5,028 nt of DNA from Acholeplasmataceae bacterium (GTDB lineage: Bacteria; Bacillota_I; Bacilli_A; Acholeplasmatales; Acholeplasmataceae), in contig DOYO01000114.1 of assembly GCA_003518475.1 (NCBI GenBank), forward strand, positions 4,713 through 9,740, in the 5' to 3' direction. Made by a program: the position numbers and the translations under genes. This document shows positions 1 to 5,028 of this stretch, one piece after another. Within the stretch, counting starts at the first letter, position 1, and each line of letters starts with the position of its first letter. The notes beneath the pieces are model-generated. The model did not search any database. It was not told the origin of the DNA and saw only the letters and a list, made by a program, of their open reading frames with translations.

Positions 1-1283
1 GGGGCGGTACCATCGGATTTCATCCGTTCGCTTTACTTCAAACTACAGATTATTTGACATGGACCGATCATGGAACTGTCATCCCTTACGTCAATAGCAT
101 TTCCTCTCAGGATCTAGCGCTTGGAACAGGCTCGGTCATGAAGGATAAGGACGGATTATATCATGCATTTTACACAGGGCATAACAGTCGTGGTGAAATG
201 CCATATTTTGAAAAGATTCAACATGCGACATCAACTGATCTTGTAAATTGGACTAAACATCCAGAAGATGGATTTTTTGGTGGAGTCAATGATTTCAGAG
301 ACCCGTATATCTACTATGATGAAGCGTCAGATGCATATTGGATGCTGATCACAACAAGAGATTATATAGGCGGAGTCATTAAAAGATATATATCAACAGA
401 TTTAATCAATTGGACAAACGCTGGAGTCTTTTACCGCAATACAGAAGGAAATTATAACATGGAATGTCCAACACTGATTTACGTGAATGGATATTACTAT
501 TTATCATTTTCTGCACAGGGAACTGGCAATCAACGCGTTGTTCATTACCGTTATACCGAAAGTTTAGAGGATGGGTTCACAATTCCTGATCAAGATTTTT
601 TTGATGGATGGGGATTTTATGCCGGAAGGATTGAACGGATGGAAGATCGTTTGATTTTGACTGGATGGGTTGCTACTAAGACTTTAGATCGTGATTTTGG
701 CAATTATATGTGGGGCGGACATCTTGTCACCCATGAACTGATCCAAGCAGAAGATGGAACGCTTCATCCCAAGCTTTTGACAGAACTTGATGAAAAGCTC
801 TCCAATGAAGTTGAGTATACAGTTATTGATACAAATTTATCTGGATCAACCGATGATTTCTTGTTCACTGAGAAACAAGGCTATGGATATGCACTATTTG
901 ATGAACTTCTTGAAAAACCAACCAAAATGACCTTTAAAGTGGATTTGACGGATACCAAGAACTTTGGGTTGACCTATAATGCTTTTGAATCTTCTTTTGG
1001 CAATTTAAACGTTTATTTTGATTTAGAAAACCAAATGATTGAGTTTTATCGTGTCAATTCTAATTTGATCAAACAATCGGACTCTGAAATTAGAATACCG
1101 TTCAATTTTGGTGGTTTGAGTACATTGGAAATCAAAGTGGTGACTGAAGGCACTGTTATAGTTGTCTATGTCAATGAAGAGATCGCACTGACATCCAGAG
1201 CATATGATATGGCAGGCAGTTCTTTTGGTTTCTTCAGTTTGGGATCGAAAGCATTAATCTATGATATTCATTTTTATGAGTAG
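1..1283 (+). CDS. Divergent GH32 glycoside hydrolase (beta-fructosidase-like), 5' truncated by window edge
   Basis: This is the C-terminal 426 residues of a GH32 enzyme, a family that cleaves beta-fructofuranosyl bonds in sucrose, levan or inulin. The frame is open from position 3 and reads GFHPFALLQTTDYLTWTDHG, aligning with the canonical HWGH...DLVKWEYLP segment, so the TTG at 54 is not the start. Perhaps 35-45 catalytic residues, including the NDPNG nucleophile motif, plus any signal peptide, lie off-window. Visible landmarks are LGTGSV (the FSGS-like site), FRDP at 294-305 (transition-state Asp) and MECP at 459-470 (acid/base Glu). WGFYAGRI replaces the usual DFYAPQT, and GGHLVTHEL replaces GAMTIPREL. 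A C-terminal beta-sandwich follows (about 820-1280), containing VYVNEEIALTSRAY, the usual GH32 C-domain strand. The gene ends with TAG 12 nt before the next GH32 gene, so the two are probably co-transcribed. Family assignment is strong. Substrate and cellular location cannot be decided without the N-terminus. Confidence 0.87.
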   Translation, partial: GGTIGFHPFALLQTTDYLTWTDHGTVIPYVNSISSQDLALGTGSVMKDKDGLYHAFYTGHNSRGEMPYFEKIQHATSTDLVNWTKHPEDGFFGGVNDFRDPYIYYDEASDAYWMLITTRDYIGGVIKRYISTDLINWTNAGVFYRNTEGNYNMECPTLIYVNGYYYLSFSAQGTGNQRVVHYRYTESLEDGFTIPDQDFFDGWGFYAGRIERMEDRLILTGWVATKTLDRDFGNYMWGGHLVTHELIQAEDGTLHPKLLTELDEKLSNEVEYTVIDTNLSGSTDDFLFTEKQGYGYALFDELLEKPTKMTFKVDLTDTKNFGLTYNAFESSFGNLNVYFDLENQMIEFYRVNSNLIKQSDSEIRIPFNFGGLSTLEIKVVTEGTVIVVYVNEEIALTSRAYDMAGSSFGFFSLGSKALIYDIHFYE

Positions 1284-1288
1284 CGGAA
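1283..1288 (+). promoter_or_regulatory. Weak ribosome binding site of the GH32 lipoprotein gene
   Basis: GCGGAA begins on the last base of the preceding GH32 stop codon and stands 7 nt before ATG 1296. It is only a partial Shine-Dalgarno match. The 12-nt gap contains no room for a promoter, so this gene is read from an upstream promoter outside the window. Confidence 0.4.
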
Positions 1289-1295
1289 TAAAATC

Positions 1296-3338
1296 ATGAA
1301 GAGAAAGATCATATTCATCATCGTGATTGGCATTTTGTTAACGATTTTTGGATGCAAAGATAAAACAGATCCTTATCAAATCATCAATTCCGGGTTTGAA
1401 GATGGGATGACAGGTTGGACAACCAGCATGGAAGAACCCGATTTGATCCGTACAGATATCACCTATGATGGTCATAGAAAGTACATGAAAGAAGGATCAG
1501 CCTTCCTATCTACCAAGAGCTTGACTGAAGGTATAGAGATTACATCTTCTCCATTCAAAATCGGAGGTCTAGGAAAAATCTCATTTTTGATTAGCGGAAA
1601 TACCCTGGAAAATGCTTATGTCGAGCTGATCAACCATGAAACAGATGAAGTCTTGTTAACAGCGGATTCCGAGCTTTATGACGGTATTGTTTTCGTTGAT
1701 AATTTTACCCGTGTTATTTGGGATGCAACACCCTTTATGGATTTGGAAGTAACGATTAGAATTACCGATCATGACCCAAGCGGTTATATCATTGTCGATG
1801 ATTTCGATGCGAAAATCGAATCTGATGAAGAACATGCATCCTACATCGACGATGTCTTGTTGAGATCGGGTATTAAAACAGATGATCTATTGATGAGTGC
1901 TGAGCACTATATCAATCTTTATAAATACAGAATCAATCCGGAAACCAGATACACCTACCATGTCATGGGTGAAATGGGATGGATCAATGATCCAAACGGA
2001 TTTGTCTATTTTCAAGATGAATATCACCTTTTTTATCAACATCATCCATATTCATCCATGTGGGGTCCCATGCATTGGGGTCATGTGAAAAGCGATGATC
2101 TGGTGAAGTGGGAGTATTTGCCGATTGCTGTCGCCCCAATTGTATTGGATGCAGGCGGAGGAGCAGCTTTCAGCGGCAGTGCGATTGATATTGATGGAGA
2201 ACTCTATATTATCTATACAGAAAACTGGATTGGCTATCAACATCAAGTCATCGCCAAAAGCGAGGATGGCATCCATTTTGAAATGCTCAATGAAGGATTG
2301 CCTGTGATTGACGAATCTGATCTTCCTTTTTACGCAAATCCTATTGATTTCAGAGATCCTAAGATTTTCAAGCACGACGATTTATATTATTCTGTCATAG
2401 GATCCAGACAAATCAACAATTTCGGACAGGTTCTATTATTCTCTTCAGCCAATTTGATGGACTGGGAATATGTAGGTCCCGTGATTCAGGGAAGTATAAA
2501 TTCAATCTATAAGTTAGGCTATATGTTTGAATGCCCGGATATCTTTGAACTCAATGGTATTGATGTTTTACTCATGTCCCCTCAACAGATACCAGGACAC
2601 AGAAATACACATGGTACCGTCTACGTTACCGGTGATTTAAACTATCAAACGGGAATGCTTGATGGTTGGACTTTAGATCAAATTCAGGAAATCGATTATG
2701 GATTCGATTTTTATGCGCCCCAGACCATGGTAGATGATCAAGGAAGAAGAATCATGGTTGCGTGGATGCAGTCATGGAACAGATCTCCGATGACTGCCCA
2801 GTATGGTTGGGCAGGAGCGATGACCATCCCAAGAGTGATCACACTTGATGCAGAAAACAAGTTGATTCAATACCCAATCGAAGAAATCGAAAATTATAGA
2901 TCGAACATTCAAAGCTATGAAGAAACAGTATCAGGCATGGTGGATACCGATTTAGATGGAAATACAATTGATATAGAACTTAAGTTTTACCCAACAACTG
3001 GAAAAAGCGGAATTACATTATTTGGAGATGCTTTAGGCAATGGAACACACGTCTATTATCAGGACGGATATATTTACATGGACCGCACAGACAGCATGAA
3101 TGGCAGACACTCTGGTGATTTCTACAATATCACTAAAGCTCCGGTCCAGATACAAGAAGATGGTTCCATTGACTTACGTATCTTGCTAGACCGGTTCAGC
3201 ATCGAAGTTTTCATCAACGGCGGACAGCAGGCAATCACTTCAACCATTTATGGTTCAAATGCAACCGACAGTATTTATTTATTCAGTGAACAAGATACTC
3301 TCTTTGAAATGAGTCACTGGGATTTGGTGGTGGAATAA
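1296..3338 (+). CDS. Surface lipoprotein GH32 beta-fructosidase (levanase/inulinase/invertase-like) with N-terminal module
   Basis: A complete 680-residue enzyme predicted to hydrolyse terminal or internal beta-fructosyl linkages outside the cell. Residues 1-20 are a lipoprotein signal: MKRK, a hydrophobic core, then IFGC with lipidated Cys20. Residues about 27-175 begin NSGFEDGMTGWTTS and resemble the jelly-roll, galactose-binding-like modules often attached to glycosidases; this module may bind carbohydrate. A linker (about 176-215) precedes the five-bladed propeller (about 217-520). The propeller has all canonical motifs: WINDPNG 229-235 (nucleophile Asp232), FYQHHP 246-251, MHWGH 259-263, FSGS 292-295, FRDP 352-355 (Asp354), FECPD 411-415 (acid/base Glu412) and DFYAPQT 471-477. 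The C-terminal sandwich (about 540-680) contains LDRFSIEVFINGG. At 680 residues it is longer than the usual 480-550 for a plain GH32 because of the N-terminal module. ATG 1296 is chosen because it begins the signal peptide. The gene lies between another GH32 gene and a fructokinase gene. Exact specificity (levan, inulin or sucrose) cannot be read from the sequence. Confidence 0.93.
   Translation: MKRKIIFIIVIGILLTIFGCKDKTDPYQIINSGFEDGMTGWTTSMEEPDLIRTDITYDGHRKYMKEGSAFLSTKSLTEGIEITSSPFKIGGLGKISFLISGNTLENAYVELINHETDEVLLTADSELYDGIVFVDNFTRVIWDATPFMDLEVTIRITDHDPSGYIIVDDFDAKIESDEEHASYIDDVLLRSGIKTDDLLMSAEHYINLYKYRINPETRYTYHVMGEMGWINDPNGFVYFQDEYHLFYQHHPYSSMWGPMHWGHVKSDDLVKWEYLPIAVAPIVLDAGGGAAFSGSAIDIDGELYIIYTENWIGYQHQVIAKSEDGIHFEMLNEGLPVIDESDLPFYANPIDFRDPKIFKHDDLYYSVIGSRQINNFGQVLLFSSANLMDWEYVGPVIQGSINSIYKLGYMFECPDIFELNGIDVLLMSPQQIPGHRNTHGTVYVTGDLNYQTGMLDGWTLDQIQEIDYGFDFYAPQTMVDDQGRRIMVAWMQSWNRSPMTAQYGWAGAMTIPRVITLDAENKLIQYPIEEIENYRSNIQSYEETVSGMVDTDLDGNTIDIELKFYPTTGKSGITLFGDALGNGTHVYYQDGYIYMDRTDSMNGRHSGDFYNITKAPVQIQEDGSIDLRILLDRFSIEVFINGGQQAITSTIYGSNATDSIYLFSEQDTLFEMSHWDLVVE
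3326..3335 (+). promoter_or_regulatory. Ribosome binding site of fructokinase, inside the end of the GH32 gene
   Basis: GGTGGTGGAA lies just upstream of ATG 3339 and is encoded within the last codons of the GH32 lipoprotein gene (the LVVE end). Because stop and start abut (TAAATG), ribosomes finishing the hydrolase can reinitiate, which would link fructokinase output to hydrolase output. The G-rich match is imperfect relative to AGGAGG. Confidence 0.55.
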
Positions 3339-4292
3339 ATGAACAATAAGCTTATAGCGATTGGCGAACTTCTGATTGATTTTATTCCTCACGAAAAAGG
3401 AAGAAAATTAAAGGAAGTTCAAACGTTCATGCGTGTTGCAGGAGGCGCTCCTGCGAATGTATGCGCATGCGTCTCATTATTGGGTCAAAAAAGCATCATG
3501 CTGACGAAGGTTGGCTATGATGCGTTTGGAGATTTTTTGATTGACACATTAGAGAAATCCAATGTGGATGTTTCTCATATCAAGCGGACGAATCAAGCAA
3601 ATACCGCACTGGCATTCGTTTCCATTGATCATGAGGGTGAACGTGATTTCTCATTTTATAGAAATCCTTCTGCAGATCTGCTTCTTGATGAAAATGAAAT
3701 TGATGAATCGATATTCAAGCCCAATGATGTCTTGCATTTCTGCAGTGTGGATTTAATTGAAGCTCCAGTCAAAAAAGCTCATTATAAAGCGATTTCCTAC
3801 GCCCATAAGCATCAAATGATTGTATCCTTTGATCCGAATTTAAGGTTTCCCTTATGGCCGGATAAAATCAAATATAGACAAACAATTTTGGAGTTCATTC
3901 CTCTTGCACATCTGATTAAAATCAGTGATGATGAGCTATTCTTTATAACCGGTATTGAAGACTTGCAGCAATCTATTCAGTCCCTTTTTCAAGGACACGT
4001 CAAAGTCGTTATTTTAACGAAGGGTTCTATCGGCGCGACAGTCTATACAAAGACAAGTCAATTTTTCGTTCCCTCTATTAAGACACATGCAGTCGATACC
4101 ACTGGTGCAGGTGATGCATTTATAGGAGCGGTCATTTATCAGATCTTGAGTCAAAAGATGCATGTAGATCAAATAGAAAAACTAATTGATGAGAAGGTTA
4201 TTCATTTTGCGCATCAGGTGAGCGCGCATGTTGTTTCAAGATATGGTGCGATTCCATCAATGCCAAGATTAAGCGATATTGAAACAAAATAG
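3339..4292 (+). CDS. scrK: PfkB-family fructokinase (ATP:D-fructose 6-phosphotransferase)
   Basis: A complete 317-residue cytosolic sugar kinase of the ribokinase/PfkB family, of normal length. It most likely converts fructose plus ATP to fructose-6-phosphate (EC 2.7.1.4). N-terminal IAIGELLIDF and AGGAPANVCACVSLLG (34-49, with the GGAPAN sugar-binding motif at 35-40) match the first PfkB signature. The lid region reads GERDFSFYRNPSADLLL (100-116), typical of bacterial fructokinases. FDPNLR is at 164-169, KISDDEL at 194-200 and LTKGSIGA at 226-233. The second signature, DTTGAGDAF at 253-261, supplies the anion hole and catalytic base Asp259. The end, GAIPSMP, is also typical of fructokinases. 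Its ATG immediately follows the stop of the GH32 lipoprotein gene, so translational coupling is likely. The fructan-hydrolase context supports fructose as substrate. A related PfkB specificity, such as 2-keto-3-deoxygluconate kinase, is possible but less likely. The symbol scrK is by family resemblance. Confidence 0.92.
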   Translation: MNNKLIAIGELLIDFIPHEKGRKLKEVQTFMRVAGGAPANVCACVSLLGQKSIMLTKVGYDAFGDFLIDTLEKSNVDVSHIKRTNQANTALAFVSIDHEGERDFSFYRNPSADLLLDENEIDESIFKPNDVLHFCSVDLIEAPVKKAHYKAISYAHKHQMIVSFDPNLRFPLWPDKIKYRQTILEFIPLAHLIKISDDELFFITGIEDLQQSIQSLFQGHVKVVILTKGSIGATVYTKTSQFFVPSIKTHAVDTTGAGDAFIGAVIYQILSQKMHVDQIEKLIDEKVIHFAHQVSAHVVSRYGAIPSMPRLSDIETK

Positions 4293-4313
4293 TAGAAGAA
4301 GATTATATAGAAC

Positions 4314-4351
4314 ATAGCCTTAGCAACATAGACGTTACTAAGGCTATTTTT
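4314..4351 (+). terminator. Rho-independent terminator closing the GH32-fructokinase operon
   Basis: ATAGCCTTAG (4314-4323) pairs perfectly with CTAAGGCTAT (4338-4347). After one C/A mismatch the stem can extend by AAC (4325-4327) with GTT (4334-4336), leaving a short loop. A run of five T (4347-4351) and further T-rich sequence follow on the + strand. It starts 21 nt after the fructokinase stop. The stem could also slow - strand transcripts from the SDR gene, but on that strand the sequence after the stem (GTTCTATATAATC) lacks a strong T run, so + strand termination is the main call. Confidence 0.88.
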
Positions 4352-4364
4352 ATTGTATATTTTC

Positions 4365-5028
4365 TTATTTGACTTCAAAGACTGTTTGAGTCAATTGTTC
4401 TGACAAGGTCCACAACTTTTTTGCATCTTCCAGCTGATGGGATGCCTTGCTGGATTCAACGACGATTGGTTTCTTCTTGGAACGTTTACTCTTGTCTGGT
4501 CCATAAAATTGACCATTGATTGCTGTATCATCCAAACATGCTCTAATTTGTGGGAGAGAGCCTTCTTGAGGCGTCGAAGCTATTTTTGAAAACATCCAAA
4601 AGAATGGACGAAGGAAAAAATTCTTTGTCATATAGCGGCCTAATTCAGTATTGGCGACACCAGGATGCGCAGCTAAAACTTTGATATCGATATGTTTAGA
4701 TTCGACCTTTCGGGCTAGCTCATAAGTAAAGAGCAGATTGGACAGCTTGCTCCTGCCATATGAACCCATCTTTGTATATTTTCCATGTTCAAACAGATAG
4801 TTATTAAAATCCATTTTGCCGAACTTATGAGCAGCGCTGCTGACATTGACAATCCTTGAGTTCTTCGTTTTCTTCAATAAATCAAAGAGCTGAGCAGTTA
4901 ATGCGAAATGACCCAGATGATTCACTCCGTTTTGCAATTCAAAGCCATCTTCAGTCTTGCCATAAGGAACTGTCATGATTCCTGCATTGTTTAATAAAAT
5001 ATCAAGACGTTTATATTTTGATTTGAAG
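4365..5028 (-). CDS. Short-chain dehydrogenase/reductase (retinol-dehydrogenase-like SDR), 5' truncated by window edge
   Basis: The C-terminal 220 residues of an NAD(P)-dependent oxidoreductase of the classical SDR fold. The methionine codon at 4974-4976 is internal: the frame continues upstream to the window edge and reads [13 protein letters not shown], containing the conserved NNAG motif. The Rossmann TGxxxGIG cofactor motif must lie beyond 5028. Counting from that internal Met, the sequence shows NHLGHFALT (19-27), [10 protein letters not shown] with the catalytic Ser (41-50), SYGRSK with the Tyr73/Lys77 pair of YxxxK (72-77), and [10 protein letters not shown] (103-112). The tail has GQFYGPD, a basic stretch KSKRSKKKP (162-170), and [11 protein letters not shown], the usual ending of the subgroup that resembles retinol and WW-domain oxidoreductases. 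The physiological substrate is unknown; bacterial members of this group are mostly uncharacterised. It is convergent with the fructokinase gene across a 72-nt gap, so it is not part of the fructan operon. The stop is TAA. Confidence 0.9.
   Translation of the reverse strand, partial: FKSKYKRLDILLNNAGIMTVPYGKTEDGFELQNGVNHLGHFALTAQLFDLLKKTKNSRIVNVSSAAHKFGKMDFNNYLFEHGKYTKMGSYGRSKLSNLLFTYELARKVESKHIDIKVLAAHPGVANTELGRYMTKNFFLRPFFWMFSKIASTPQEGSLPQIRACLDDTAINGQFYGPDKSKRSKKKPIVVESSKASHQLEDAKKLWTLSEQLTQTVFEVK

Noticed and set aside
54..56. TTG as start codon of the first GH32 gene
   Set aside because: The frame is open to the window edge and the upstream codons encode GH32-conserved sequence (GFHPFALLQTTDYL), so this is an internal Leu codon of a truncated gene.
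54..59. TTGACA, a perfect -35 promoter hexamer
   Set aside because: It encodes conserved Leu-Thr of the GH32 fold and no TATAAT-like -10 follows at 16-18 bp; it is a chance match inside coding sequence.
2083..2100. TGAAAAGCGATGAT-like sequence resembling a catabolite-repression (cre) site
   Set aside because: It does not fit the palindromic cre consensus well and lies deep in the GH32 coding region, where it encodes the conserved VKSDDL segment.
2052..2375. 107-codon open frame on the - strand
   Set aside because: It lies wholly inside the catalytic propeller of the GH32 lipoprotein gene, has no recognisable domain, and is a shadow of that strongly conserved coding sequence.
3562..3756. 64-codon + strand open frame inside the fructokinase gene
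   Set aside because: It overlaps the conserved lid-region codons of the kinase in another frame and has no recognisable features.
4974..4976. ATG (- strand) as start of the SDR gene
   Set aside because: It follows an in-frame [10 protein letters not shown], the conserved NNAG motif of SDR proteins, so the true start and the cofactor-binding motif lie beyond the right edge.

Overview
The window is an AT-rich, tightly packed bacterial segment. It holds three co-directional genes on the + strand that form the end of a fructan/sucrose-utilisation operon, and one convergent gene on the - strand. The stop codons seen are TAG and TAA. Tryptophans at conserved positions are encoded by TGG, so nothing suggests a reassigned TGA. 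A short lipoprotein signal with a lipobox Cys, low GC and tight gene spacing fit a low-GC Gram-positive (Bacillota) or an Acholeplasma/Izemoplasma-like relative. This placement is inference; there is no rRNA or other lineage marker in the window.

Layout: (1) positions 1-1283 carry the 3' part of a divergent glycoside hydrolase family 32 (GH32) gene, cut by the left window edge. (2) 1296-3338 encode a complete, surface-anchored GH32 lipoprotein with an extra N-terminal beta-sandwich-like module. (3) 3339-4292 encode a PfkB-family fructokinase whose start codon directly follows the previous stop (TAAATG). (4) 4314-4351 form an intrinsic terminator that closes the operon. (5) 4365-5028 on the - strand encode a short-chain dehydrogenase/reductase (SDR) cut by the right window edge. 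Two apparent start codons, at 54 and at 4976, are artefacts of the window edges: both reading frames continue with conserved family sequence to the ends of the window.

Working model: the lipoprotein GH32, and possibly the upstream GH32, release fructose from beta-fructans or sucrose-type sugars. The sugar is imported by a transporter that is not in this window, and the cytosolic fructokinase makes fructose-6-phosphate for glycolysis. The SDR is transcribed towards this operon and is probably functionally unrelated. There is no RNA gene, CRISPR array, insertion sequence or phage gene in the window. The most unusual points are the pairing of two very different GH32 proteins, the altered active-site-region motifs of the first one, and the unassigned N-terminal module of the second.
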